Assembly (NCBI RefSeq): GCF_015477835.1
Contig: NZ_JADLQN010000002.1
Location: 620,001-684,000 of the forward strand
From: Nocardia higoensis
Lineage (GTDB): Bacteria; Actinomycetota; Actinomycetes; Mycobacteriales; Mycobacteriaceae
Reading direction: 5' to 3'
DNA length: 64,000 nucleotides
This document shows positions 19,001 through 26,718 of this stretch, piece after piece; positions within the stretch are counted from its first letter, which is position 1; every line of letters begins with the position of its first letter. The notes beneath the pieces are model-generated. The model made no database searches, was not told the DNA's origin, and worked only from the letters and a program-made list of their open reading frames with translations. Position numbers and translations under genes: made by a program.

Positions 19001-20042
19001 GGCGCGTCCGGCCCTCAAAGACCAGATCGGCACCAGGATCGAACTGCGCCTGGGTGATCCGATGGACTCCGACCTCGGCCGCAAGTTCGCCGCCTTGGTC
19101 CCGCAGGGCCGCCCCGGTCGCGGTATGACCCCGGACTGCCTGCACATGCTCACCGGTCTGCCCCGCATCGACGGCAGCGCCGACCCGAACACGCTGGGCC
19201 AGGCCGTCGCCGAGGCCGTCGCTACCATCGCCCGGCTCACCCCCGGCCGCCCGGCGCCCGCCGCCCGTATGCTGCCCGAGAGGCTGCCGCGCGAACAACT
19301 GCTGCAGCTGGCGGGCAACTGGCCCTCGCAGGTGCCGCGCGGGACCAGAAACCTGCGCATTCCCATCGGCATCAACGAATCCGAGCTGGCCCCCGTCTAC
19401 CTGGACTTCAACGAGACCCCGCACTTCATCGTCATCGGTGACGGCGAGGCGGGGAAGACGACACTACTGCGCTCGATCATCGAGGGCATCGCCGCGTCGA
19501 ACACCCCGAACGAGGCGCGTTTCATCATCGGTGACTACCGGCGCACCATGCTCGGGATGATCCCCGAGGGCTACCAGGCCGGATACGGCTCCACTGGACC
19601 GCAGTTCACCAAGAACATGAACGACCTGGCGGCCTATGTCGCTCAGCGTGGCCCCGGCCCGGACGTGACCCCCCAGGAAGTGCGCGATCGCGCCTGGCTG
19701 ACCGGTCCCGAGCTGTACGTGATCATCGACGACTACGACATGGTCGCCACGTCGATGGGCAATCCGACCGCGCCGCTGGTCGAACACCTACCGCACGCGC
19801 GCGATCTCGGTTTCCACCTGATCATCGCCCGCCGGGCCGGTGGCGCCAGCCGCGCGATGTACGAGTCGACGCTGGCGCGGATGAAGGACTTCGGCGCGGC
19901 GGGCTTGATCATGAGCTGCCCGAAGGACGAGGGCGTTCTGATGGGCAGCGTGCGTCCGAGCCAGCTGCCGCCGGGACGCGGCACCTACGTGACCCGCAAC
20001 AGCCAGGAGTTGATCCAGCTCGGCTGGATGCCGGCCGAGTGA
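16002..20042 (+). CDS. eccC: Type VII secretion ATPase EccC, fused EccCa-EccCb form
   Basis: The 1346-residue motor of the ESX complex, an FtsK/SpoIIIE ATPase that recognises WXG100 substrates. It begins MSTVRFQRRARREMPRTPGG, as EccC proteins do; an in-frame ATG at 15978 is less likely. Two transmembrane helices near residues 44-90 are followed by three ATPase domains with Walker A at about residue 484 (GATGSGKSEF), 843 (GGPQSGKST) and 1146 (GDGEAGKTT). Only the first has the full Walker B Asp-Glu (FVVLDEFSEL); the others read VIDGFG and IIDDYD, the usual degenerate state of EccC domains 2 and 3. The protein is intact. Confidence 0.98.
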   Translation: MSTVRFQRRARREMPRTPGGEVTLQPPPEIPRVTPGNLLMKLMPVVMVVAMLGMVGLMFTMGTGIAQNPMMLMFPVMMMVSMVTMFAGQGGGKGQKAAEANEDRKDYLRYLDQVRKDVDETARQQRASVEWSHPEPGLIWMLAGTSRMWERRAGDKDFCHARIGIGPQRLATRLVAPETGPVEELEPIAAVSLRRFVRAHSTVPDLPTAIAVKGFATIALDGDRAQARDMVRAMLLQLCMFQGPDQVLVAVVAGPDTAREWEWTKWLPHTQHPDSQDGIGSRRMFFGSIREATASLHPLLANRVRYSRNQPANPGLVQVVIVVDGGLLESEDDQLRESGYEGVTIIDLCGYAPRLAVSRGIKMMVEDGECVGRGATGNLERFATVDRISPHQAQQAARRLAPYRAATQRSSDVETEDTEVISSWAQLMSLGDIGTFNPESAWRPRYGRERLRVPFGVGPEGMPIELDIKEAAESGMGPHGLCIGATGSGKSEFLRTLVLSLLATHSPDQLNLVLVDFKGGATFLGLEGVPHVAAVITNLEEEADLVDRMKDALAGEMNRRQEVLRQAGNFANVSEYEKARAAGADLDPLPALFVVLDEFSELLTQHPDFAELFVMIGRLGRSLHVHLLLASQRLEEGKLKGLESHLSYRIGLKTFSANESRQVLGVPDAYNLPNIPGGGYLKSDSGEIQRFQASYVSGPYVGGGSQREVTQAGVAGGEIDVKARPFTAHHVDFRAIDRIPLPAASSDEPEEHRGEDGEKLSNLDMLVSRIRGHGRPAHEIWLPPLDEAPSLDQLIPRSVLTGEYSAIATLRAPIGIVDRPYDQRRDPMVVDLSGARGNVAVVGGPQSGKSTALRTLIMAMSMTHTAEQVQFYCLDFGGGTLAGLEGLPHVGSVAGRLDADKVRRTVAEMTTIVRTREARFRQLGIESMAEFRRLRSMDPASSHAAAGAHEDPFGDVFLVIDGFGSIRQDFDPLEQTIMNLAVQGLSYGVHVVIALARWAEARPALKDQIGTRIELRLGDPMDSDLGRKFAALVPQGRPGRGMTPDCLHMLTGLPRIDGSADPNTLGQAVAEAVATIARLTPGRPAPAARMLPERLPREQLLQLAGNWPSQVPRGTRNLRIPIGINESELAPVYLDFNETPHFIVIGDGEAGKTTLLRSIIEGIAASNTPNEARFIIGDYRRTMLGMIPEGYQAGYGSTGPQFTKNMNDLAAYVAQRGPGPDVTPQEVRDRAWLTGPELYVIIDDYDMVATSMGNPTAPLVEHLPHARDLGFHLIIARRAGGASRAMYESTLARMKDFGAAGLIMSCPKDEGVLMGSVRPSQLPPGRGTYVTRNSQELIQLGWMPAE

Positions 20043-21493
20043 TGAGCCAGGTCGAGCTGGTCCTCACCGACACCAGGATCTGGGCACGCGGCCCCTCGAC
20101 CCACTGGGACGGTGTGCCGTCCGTCGTGCTGGGAGGCAACGGAAGCCTGGTCGTCGGCGAGCCGCTCGCTCCGCTCGGTCAGGTCAGCTCGGCGGTGCAG
20201 TTCGTCACCGCCGAGCGGATCGCGTTGCTGCCGCGCGTGCCCGAGCTCACCGAGGCACTTGCGGCGCTGTTCGCCACCGTCTTGGACAACCTCGGTCTCG
20301 GCAGTCCGTGCGAGCGATTCACCATTGTCTGTCCGACAGAGTGGGGCACCCGCCGCCGCGAAACGATAGCCACCGCGGCGCGCCGCTTCACCGGCGACGT
20401 CGTCTTCGAGCCGCTCGCCGCGCGGTCGGTCGTCACCGACGACGCGACGCTGCGTGCCCGCCGCGTCGCGGTCCTGGAATTCGGCACACTCACCACCACC
20501 GCCGCCACCGTTGTGCGCACTCACGGCGGCGCGGAGGTCGAATCCTGTGAATACGAACCAGATCTCGCGCTGGACGACCTCGGCGTCGACCCGGGCGCGG
20601 CCGACGCCGTGGCCGCGGTGCTCACCCGACTGCTCGACGGCGTCCGCGTCGACGTCGTGCAGGTGTTCGGCACATCCGACCCCGCGAAACTCGATCTCAT
20701 CGACCAGGTGGCGCGCCAGATCTGCGGCACAGATGTAGAAGTGCGTCCCATCTCCGGCGTCGACCTTCTGCACCGCCCCGAACCCAGGTCCGGCTACGTC
20801 CCCGACCCGGTGCGCGCCATGCCCGATTCCGAATGGCTGCAGCCGCTGCGCCGGCGTGCCGCCGCCCGAGCACCCGAGCGCAACACCGCCGTGTACGCGT
20901 CGGCCGCAGCCGCGGTCCTTGCCCTCACCGCCGCCGCTGTCGGTGTGGTCGTCGCGGTCAGCGGCTCGGACGATTCCCACCAGCCCGCTGCCGCACCGAC
21001 CATCTCGGCCGCGACCTCTACCCACCCGACGAGCACCGCCCCGAGCACCTCGACGCCCCCCAGCGCACCAGTCGCCACGCAAGCCATCGGCCGCATCACC
21101 TTCCGGATCCCGGAAGGCTGGCGCGTGAGTTCCCCGAGCACCCGCAGCAGCCGAGTCGATCTCGTCCCCGAGGACGGCTCCCGCCTGCGGCTCACCGTCA
21201 TGCAGACCCCTGTCGCCACCGATGCCGGTTATGCCAGGATCGCGGCGGACCTGGAAGCCCAGATGCGCGAGAAGCCTTCCCTCGGCGACCTGCGTCGCGA
21301 CGTGGTGTTCGCCGGCCGGTCCGGCCTGTCCTATGTCGAGCGCCCCGAAGGCGGCTCTACCGTCCGCTGGCACGTCCTGCTCGAACACGGCACGCAGGTC
21401 AGCATCGGGTGCCAGTATGTGGCCGAGGGTGATTGGAAGATCCTGGAGCCGAGTTGTGCGGAACTTGCCGCGTCGGTAGACGTGCAACCCTGA
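20042..21493 (+). CDS. Type VII secretion-associated membrane protein, Rv3446c-like
   Basis: A protein of about 483 residues in the position of M. tuberculosis Rv3446c, directly after eccC. It starts at ATG 20042, overlapping the eccC stop by one base; a GTG three bases earlier is an alternative. The N-terminal half (about 1-270) looks like an eroded actin/Hsp70-type ATPase fold (VAVLEFGTLTTTAATVV resembles a phosphate strand). A helix at about 281-305 follows (ASAAAAVLALTAAAVGVVVA), then a Thr/Pro/Ser-rich linker. The last roughly 130 residues form an extracytoplasmic domain with RITFRIPEGWRVSSPST and two Cys near the end (SIGCQYVAEG, EPSCAEL). It is conserved in ESX-4 loci; its role is unknown. 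Confidence 0.85.
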   Translation: MSQVELVLTDTRIWARGPSTHWDGVPSVVLGGNGSLVVGEPLAPLGQVSSAVQFVTAERIALLPRVPELTEALAALFATVLDNLGLGSPCERFTIVCPTEWGTRRRETIATAARRFTGDVVFEPLAARSVVTDDATLRARRVAVLEFGTLTTTAATVVRTHGGAEVESCEYEPDLALDDLGVDPGAADAVAAVLTRLLDGVRVDVVQVFGTSDPAKLDLIDQVARQICGTDVEVRPISGVDLLHRPEPRSGYVPDPVRAMPDSEWLQPLRRRAAARAPERNTAVYASAAAAVLALTAAAVGVVVAVSGSDDSHQPAAAPTISAATSTHPTSTAPSTSTPPSAPVATQAIGRITFRIPEGWRVSSPSTRSSRVDLVPEDGSRLRLTVMQTPVATDAGYARIAADLEAQMREKPSLGDLRRDVVFAGRSGLSYVERPEGGSTVRWHVLLEHGTQVSIGCQYVAEGDWKILEPSCAELAASVDVQP

Positions 21494-21553
21494 GCGGGGC
21501 TTGCGTTGCCCCGCGTGGCGTACCGACTCTCAATGTTTCGGCCACTGAACGCG

Positions 21554-21589
21554 GTTCGGGCCCCGGTGCCATAGCACGGGGGCCCGAAC
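21554..21589 (+). terminator. Strong hairpin between the converging ESX core and the WXG100 pair
   Basis: GTTCGGGCCCC (21554-21564) pairs with GGGGCCCGAAC (21579-21589), 11 base pairs. One mismatch and three more pairs (GTG/CAC) then close a CCATAG loop. It lies in the 111-nt spacer between two converging transcripts and so probably works as a bidirectional terminator. No U-tract is present. Confidence 0.75.
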
Positions 21590-21604
21590 AGGCTTCGGCG
21601 GAAC

Positions 21605-21895
21605 TCAGTTGAAGAGGTTCGCCAGTGCCTTGTCAGTACTCTGCAGCTCCGAGTTGCCGCTGCTGACCAGCTGACCGGCGCCGGTCAGCGTGGTGTTCAG
21701 CTGCTCGACGTGCTGCTGCCACTGGGTCTGGAATGCGATGAACGCTTCGTTCGCCGCACCACCCTGGGTCTCCGCGAACTCCTTGACCTTCTGATGGAAG
21801 GCGTTCAGTTCGTCACGGATGCCTTCGGCACGCTTGATGATGGTCTGCGCACCGTCGGAAACGCCCTCGAAATTCGCTGAGATATTGCGATCCAT
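21605..21895 (-). CDS. WXG100-family (Esx-like) protein lacking the tryptophan
   Basis: A 96-residue helical-hairpin protein of WXG100 size and charge. It opens MDRNISANFEGVSDGAQTI and has two heptad-rich helices split by AETQGGAANEAF, where the usual W-x-G turn reads Q-G-G, so the tryptophan is missing. A Trp nearby (FQTQWQQHVEQL) is displaced into helix 2. WXG100 proteins act as secreted heterodimers, often with one partner having a degenerate motif. It lies 34 nt downstream of a clear WXG protein on the same strand, which supports a pair. It does not resemble EsxT or EsxU, the usual ESX-4 pair, in sequence as I recall them. A SD-like AGGAG lies before ATG 21895. Confidence 0.85.
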   Translation of the reverse strand: MDRNISANFEGVSDGAQTIIKRAEGIRDELNAFHQKVKEFAETQGGAANEAFIAFQTQWQQHVEQLNTTLTGAGQLVSSGNSELQSTDKALANLFN

Positions 21896-21929
21896 AGCGA
21901 AACTCCTGTTCGTGAGATTGAAAGTTGGA

Positions 21930-22259
21930 TCAGAGTGCCGGCAGGTCGAGGCTGGAGACCTGGTTCTGGACCTGGGAGGCGAAGTCCGTGTCGTGGTCGG
22001 AGACCTGACCGCTCACCTTCATCAGGTTCTGCGCGGTTTCCATCAGCTTGTCGTTCATCTTGTCGGCCTGGAAGTAGTACCGCTCCATGAACGCGTTGAA
22101 GGCGTCGCGCGCCGCGCCCTGCCAGTTGGCGCCGTTGGTGACGTTGTCCTCGTCGGTCTTCAGCTGACGGATGGACGCCATCAGAGCGCTGTGCTGATCC
22201 ATGAACTCTTTCGCCTTGGCGTTGATTGCGCCGGTATCTGCAACGAAGTTGTTCGCCAT
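21930..22259 (-). CDS. WXG100-family (Esx-like) protein
   Basis: A 109-residue WXG100 protein, a probable substrate of the neighbouring ESX system. It opens MANNFVADTGAINAKAKEFM. The W-x-G turn is WQG in NGANWQGAARDAFNAFMERY, preceded and followed by long amphipathic helices. The C-terminus (VSDHDTDFASQVQNQ) has no clear YxxxD/E export motif, so the signal may be contributed by the partner. It is first in a two-gene unit with the tryptophan-less partner. The pair is oriented against eccC, opposite to the mycobacterial ESX-4 order in which the esx pair follows eccC on the same strand. AGGAG lies about 8 nt before ATG 22259. Confidence 0.92.
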   Translation of the reverse strand: MANNFVADTGAINAKAKEFMDQHSALMASIRQLKTDEDNVTNGANWQGAARDAFNAFMERYYFQADKMNDKLMETAQNLMKVSGQVSDHDTDFASQVQNQVSSLDLPAL

Positions 22260-22603
22260 CGCGGTTGCTCCTGCTTCTCGTCATGGTCAACATGGCAAGT
22301 GTCAGCTGACCGATTCATATGGTTGGACGTGCCTCGTGTCCGATCGGTTCCATCGGATCGGAGAGAAATTTTCGAACCCCTGATTCTGCGAAGCCCTTGG
22401 TCCCCGTGTGGGCTGGCGATGGCCGGTTCTCGGCGGCGCTGCTGCTCGACCGGCGAAAAGCCGCATTGGCTGAGGCGCTCGGAGCGCGGCATCACCACGC
22501 TGCAGGGTCGCCAACACCACCGCTCCCCTCCTTCCCCCTGCGGCAAGTGGGCTGGCTGGAATCACCCTACCGAACGGGCACCCTGTGGCGCCAGCATGTT
22601 CAC
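22260..22603. other. Non-coding spacer between the kinase gene and the WXG100 pair
   Basis: This 344-nt stretch separates the end of the kinase gene from the WXG100 pair, both on the minus strand. It must contain the promoter and leader of the esx pair; no clear -10/-35 set could be chosen. Minus-strand open frames across it have no recognisable protein features. No repeat or RNA gene was seen. Confidence 0.5.
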
Positions 22604-24169
22604 CTACCCGGTGACGACCTTGCCGATCACCGGGACCATTTTGTCGACCAAGGTGGCTGTCGACTGGTCGGTCCATACCTGAAAGGCCTGAACCGTTGCC
22701 AGATCGTCGACCACGACGATCCGAGCCCCGCTGTTCAGAATCGAGCTGGGCAGCCCCCGCAGGCCGCCGTTGCCGGCCTCCTTGTCGCTGCGCAATACGA
22801 TGACGACCTCGGAGTCGACCTCGTTCGCGTAGGAGGACAAGGACAAGGGGCGCGGCGACTCCTCCTGCCCGACAGCCTTGTACGTGCTGCTGTAGGTGAA
22901 GCCGATGTCCTGCAGGAAACGTGCCTGGGTACTCGGGGTGAGAACGGCCGACAACGAGGCGTCACCGAAGTTGAACGCAGTCACCGACTTCCCCGCGAAT
23001 TGCGGATACTCACTACGAACAGCCGCGATCAGATCTGCGCCGTCTCCAGCCGCATCCGGCCTGGTGAGGAAGTAGGTACCTGCTGCCACCACGACTGCCA
23101 CCACCAGGCTGACGATCGCAGGCAACAGCAGGACTCGGCCTTTGGATCGGGGTGGCTTGCCGTTGCGTAGAGTGTCGACGAGGTGCTGATCTGTCTCGTC
23201 GTAGGGGGAAACCGTCGGCGTGTACGTGGCGGTGACCGGGTGAATCGCGGTGCCGACCTGCGGTTGGGAACGCAACTGCTGCAGCGGAATGTGGGGATCG
23301 CTGATCGGCGCTCGCGCCGGCGGCCTTCCGGAGAGGGCTGCTTCGGCATCCTGGACGAACTCCTTGCAGGTGGCGTACCGGTCGGCAGGGTTCTTGGCCA
23401 ATACCTTCGCCATGACCGCGTCCAGTGCAACGGGAAGTCCGTAGCGCACGACGGATGGCTTGGGTGGCGCCTCGTGGAGGTGACCCATCATGACGACGGC
23501 CGGCACGGTCGACGGGTAGGGATTCTGGCCGGTGAGCATCCGATAGAACGAACAGCCGAGACTGTAGATATCGGATCGGTGGTCCAGACGCTCGCCGAGT
23601 AGCTGCTCCGGCGAGGCGTAGGCGACGGTCGCCATGAATTTTCCGGTGGCGGTGAGATCCTGACCGTCCTCGGCTGACTTGGCGACTCCGAAATCTGTCA
23701 GCAGAACCCGCTCCTCGTCATCGGCCTCGACGGCCGAGAGCAGGAAATTGGCGGGTTTGATGTCGCGATGCAGCAGGCCGCGGCGATGAGCGTAATCCAG
23801 GCCCTTGCCGACCTCGGTAGCGATACGCAACGCCCGTTGCGGCGTCATCACCGCGGGCCCCTTCGCCGTCTCCTCCGAGGCGTCCGTGCCGTCGACGTAC
23901 TGCATCGCGATCCAGAGCTGGCCGTCCTCTTCACCGCGGTTGTACACCGCCACAATGTTCGGATGATCGAGGCCCGCCGCAAGATTGGCCTCGCGTTCGA
24001 ATCGGGCACGGAACTCGTCGTCGGTGGACAGATCGGAGCTGAGCACCTTGAGTGCGTCGCGGCGAGGCAGGATCGGGTTCTGCGCGAGGTATACCGTGCC
24101 CATGCCGCCGCTACCCAGTGTCTGGATCACCCGGTAGCCCCCCACGATCGCGCCGGGCCGCAACGCCAT
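22604..24169 (-). CDS. Membrane-anchored Ser/Thr protein kinase (Pkn type)
   Basis: A 521-residue Hanks-type kinase. The start ATG 24169 follows GGGAGGACCGA; an upstream ATG at 24214 lacks such a site. The kinase domain (about 12-280) is complete: glycine loop at 19-26 (GSGGMGTVYLA), Lys41 (DALKVL), catalytic loop HRDIKPAN at 134-141, DFG at 159-161 and ASPEQL. The juxtamembrane part is Pro/Thr rich. One transmembrane helix spans about 345-368, followed by an outside domain of about 150 residues without cysteine, unlike the disulphide-bonded PknH sensor. It is the last gene downstream of six lipoproteins on the same strand and may sense them or their ligands. Phosphothreonine-binding FHA proteins are encoded 8-10 kb away. 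Confidence 0.94.
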   Translation of the reverse strand: MALRPGAIVGGYRVIQTLGSGGMGTVYLAQNPILPRRDALKVLSSDLSTDDEFRARFEREANLAAGLDHPNIVAVYNRGEEDGQLWIAMQYVDGTDASEETAKGPAVMTPQRALRIATEVGKGLDYAHRRGLLHRDIKPANFLLSAVEADDEERVLLTDFGVAKSAEDGQDLTATGKFMATVAYASPEQLLGERLDHRSDIYSLGCSFYRMLTGQNPYPSTVPAVVMMGHLHEAPPKPSVVRYGLPVALDAVMAKVLAKNPADRYATCKEFVQDAEAALSGRPPARAPISDPHIPLQQLRSQPQVGTAIHPVTATYTPTVSPYDETDQHLVDTLRNGKPPRSKGRVLLLPAIVSLVVAVVVAAGTYFLTRPDAAGDGADLIAAVRSEYPQFAGKSVTAFNFGDASLSAVLTPSTQARFLQDIGFTYSSTYKAVGQEESPRPLSLSSYANEVDSEVVIVLRSDKEAGNGGLRGLPSSILNSGARIVVVDDLATVQAFQVWTDQSTATLVDKMVPVIGKVVTG

Positions 24170-24293
24170 TCGGTCCTCCCTCACCAGTCGAACGCCCGGA
24201 CCACGAGCATCCACGAGAATCTAGCAAGGCTTCGCCGCACGCTCGACCCCCGTGGCCCGGCGACATCTGCTGTCCAGCGCTGACGGAGTTGCC

Positions 24294-25511
24294 TCATTGC
24301 GCGGTCAGCAGCGCGTACTGCGCGGAGATCTTCTGGTGCAGTATCTGCAGCTGCTGCGCGTAGGCCTGTACGGTGTAGCGGTCCACCTGCAGCACACAGA
24401 GGTATCCGCGGATTCGTTCGGTGCCCTCGAAGATGTACAGGTCGGCGTAGCACTCGACATTGTCGCCGAGCCCAGAGGGGGCTTCGACTATCCGCTGCTC
24501 CGGCTTCGGTGCCGCCGAGGGGCGCCACCGTTGCCACAGCGCCATCGCGCTCTCGGCCTCCTCGCTGCGAAAGACCACCGCATCTCCGAAGGCGACCAGA
24601 TCGACGTCATGCTCGCGCAACATCTCCAGATCGCCTGGGGCAGCTTGCAGGAGCGACAGGATCGCGCGGCCGGTGTACAGACCGTCCGGATCCGCCCGGA
24701 TCGGGGTGGTCGGATCTGTCGGAAGAGTGCGGCCGAGTAGTCCTTCCGGGTCGAGCGGGATACGGCGCAACTGATCGGCCGGTGTCGGCTCGAACTCGTC
24801 GAGCAGCGGGACCTGCACATCGAGAATCTGCTCCACCTGCGCTGTCAACGCAGGCAGGTCGGGTGGGGAGATCCCGTCATCGATCTTCACGAAGACCACG
24901 TACCGGTCGTGAACCGTCCACGAGCCGATCGAGGAGACGTTGGGACGCCAGTGCGCCTTCGTCGCGGGATACTTTCCTATGGCGACCGGTTCGTTGCCCG
25001 GGTTGTAGGTGAAGTCGTCGTGTTCGAGGGCCGGGCCGACTTCCTCGGCTGTCACCGCATCGGGGAACATCAGCACCGCGATGTTCATTGTTCGACGCGG
25101 GTCGTCGGGACCGCCGCCGGTGGACCAGGCGTTCACCCATCCTGCGACGAGGTCTTCGGCGACTTCGTCGAAAGTGTCGTTGATGATCAGGGCGCCGAGT
25201 GCGTCCTGATCGAGTACGACGTGCGGCCTGACGGACCATACGTCCTCGGTATACGACGGATCCGCCTCGAACGGCAATGCCACGTAGTCTCCCAGCCGCT
25301 GGGATTCCCGAACTCTGGCCTGGCGCTCGTTGCCGGCGTTGCCCATCTGCTCGGGCGCGGTTCGGAAGTTGCCGACGTTCAAGGTCGACAGATCGGTCTG
25401 CGCGCGGACCGGTGAGCCGTCGATCTCCGAGCCACACCCGGAACCGGTGATCGACAATGCGGCGGCGGCCGCCAGGGCGAGCGCGGCTCGTGCCGGTGTC
25501 TTCTTTCGCAT
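24294..25511 (-). CDS. Array lipoprotein 6, DUF7373-like
   Basis: A lipoprotein of about 405 residues, sixth and last of a tandem paralogous array in transcription order. It starts at ATG 25511 with AGGAAGG just upstream. The lipobox is ALSITGSGC, with an atypical Gly at -3. Shared family marks are LSTLNVGNFRTAPEQM near the N-terminus, LLGRTLPTDP in the middle, the EHDVDLVAFGDAVVFRS segment, two C-terminal cysteines about 18 residues apart (NVECYAD and GYLCVLQ), and a closing KISAQYALL motif. It starts 16 nt after array lipoprotein 5 and ends 124 nt before the kinase. I believe this is the DUF7373 lipoprotein family of Nocardia-like genomes; function unknown. Confidence 0.88.
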   Translation of the reverse strand: MRKKTPARAALALAAAAALSITGSGCGSEIDGSPVRAQTDLSTLNVGNFRTAPEQMGNAGNERQARVRESQRLGDYVALPFEADPSYTEDVWSVRPHVVLDQDALGALIINDTFDEVAEDLVAGWVNAWSTGGGPDDPRRTMNIAVLMFPDAVTAEEVGPALEHDDFTYNPGNEPVAIGKYPATKAHWRPNVSSIGSWTVHDRYVVFVKIDDGISPPDLPALTAQVEQILDVQVPLLDEFEPTPADQLRRIPLDPEGLLGRTLPTDPTTPIRADPDGLYTGRAILSLLQAAPGDLEMLREHDVDLVAFGDAVVFRSEEAESAMALWQRWRPSAAPKPEQRIVEAPSGLGDNVECYADLYIFEGTERIRGYLCVLQVDRYTVQAYAQQLQILHQKISAQYALLTAQ

Positions 25512-25527
25512 GGGCCTTCCTAGCCGG

Positions 25528-26718
25528 TCACGCGCCGTGTGCGAGCAGCTTGTACTGCGCGGCGGTCTTCTGCTGCAACTCTTGGGTGTTCGCGCCGTGC
25601 ACTCGGCTGACGATTCGTCCATAGGCGAAGTAGCAGAAGGGCGGATACGTGAGGTTGTCCGACTCGTCCTCGACTTGATAGCACTGCGCGTCCGGCATGT
25701 TCGGCGGGGCTTGGGCCGGTAGGTAACGCTCCGCTTCGATCCTGGTGAGCGCTGCCATCAACCGGACGGCACCGTCGGCGTCGCGGGCGCGGTACAGGCG
25801 TGATCCCGCGCTGGCCACCAGATCGACCCCCGCATCGGTGAATGCGGACGCGGCCAGCGCGGGGCGGCTCTCCGGATGCAGTGCAGCCTGCGCAGGACCG
25901 ACCCACGACCGATCGACGCCGCCGGCGGACCGATCCTTGTCCTCGAAAGGAAGCGTGCGGCCGAGCAGTCCGTCGGTATCGGCGGGCAGCGAGTCCAAGT
26001 CGGCGACCGGGGTGGGTCGGTAGTCGCGCAGCATCTCCAGTTGAGTGGTCAGGGCCTGACGAGTGAATTCGATCAGCGGGGCAGGATCGGCCGGTTCGCT
26101 CACCGGGTCGTCGATATGGACGCCGATGAGCATGATGTCGTCGGCTAGCCAGGTGTCGAGGGAACGCTTGTCCACCGACCACTTCGATCGTGCGTTCGTA
26201 AAGCCCTCGAGAACAAGGGAATCGCCGGGGTAGTCCGCCGCCTGGCGATCGGCGATCCGGTTGCCCGCTGCCTGCGCCTGTGCTGCGGTCTCGAAACGCA
26301 GGGCGTAGAGCGTGGCCTCCCGCCCGAGCAGTGTCCGGGCTCGGCGCTCGCCGTTGGTCTCCCACCCCGCCACGAAGCCGTCCGCGAGGTCGGCGAACTG
26401 CGCCTCCTCGGAGACGGAGAACAGCAGCGGCGGGGAATCGGGAGTATTGCGTCGGTCGGCCTGGTACCGGAAACGCTGGAACGAGTACCCAGGGTCGATG
26501 TCGACCACGAGCGGCGTGACATCGGCGATCCGCACAGCTTCGAGATAGTGGCCTGCTCCCGGCACGGATTCGATCGTCCGCGGTTCTGTCGGGAAATTTC
26601 CCGAATCGAGCATCGTGAGATCGATTGTTGCTGTGTCGGTGCTCTTCTCGGGTGTACCGCAACCAGCGACGGCGGCCACGACGACGAGGGCGAGAGCGAG
26701 ACGATGGAGAGATTTCAT
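25528..26718 (-). CDS. Array lipoprotein 5, DUF7373-like, subfamily A
   Basis: A 396-residue lipoprotein starting at ATG 26718, which overlaps the stop of array lipoprotein 4 by four bases (ATGA), so it is translationally coupled. The signal peptide ends in the lipobox VAGC (AVAGCGTPEKS). The family pattern follows: MLDSGNFPTEPRTIES, DTDGLLGRTLPF, SAFTDAGVDLVASAGSRLYR, RDADGAVRLMAAL, cysteines in DAQCYQVE and PPFCYFAYGR, and the closing KTAAQYKLLAHGA. Its N-terminal region resembles array lipoprotein 3 (HYLEAVRIADVTPLVVDIDP versus SLQESIRMAEHVALMMDLNP) more than lipoprotein 4, which defines an A subfamily. A much longer upstream frame has no family similarity. Confidence 0.9.
   Translation of the reverse strand: MKSLHRLALALVVVAAVAGCGTPEKSTDTATIDLTMLDSGNFPTEPRTIESVPGAGHYLEAVRIADVTPLVVDIDPGYSFQRFRYQADRRNTPDSPPLLFSVSEEAQFADLADGFVAGWETNGERRARTLLGREATLYALRFETAAQAQAAGNRIADRQAADYPGDSLVLEGFTNARSKWSVDKRSLDTWLADDIMLIGVHIDDPVSEPADPAPLIEFTRQALTTQLEMLRDYRPTPVADLDSLPADTDGLLGRTLPFEDKDRSAGGVDRSWVGPAQAALHPESRPALAASAFTDAGVDLVASAGSRLYRARDADGAVRLMAALTRIEAERYLPAQAPPNMPDAQCYQVEDESDNLTYPPFCYFAYGRIVSRVHGANTQELQQKTAAQYKLLAHGA

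Noticed and set aside
15954..19424. Minus-strand open frame of over 1100 codons opposite eccC
   Set aside because: It is a mirror of eccC codon bias, with His/Gln/Arg-rich low-complexity translation and no domain; eccC on the plus strand is unmistakable.
22604..24169. Kinase as a PknH orthologue
   Set aside because: The outside domain has no cysteine, whereas PknH's sensor has conserved disulphides; only a general Ser/Thr kinase call is safe.
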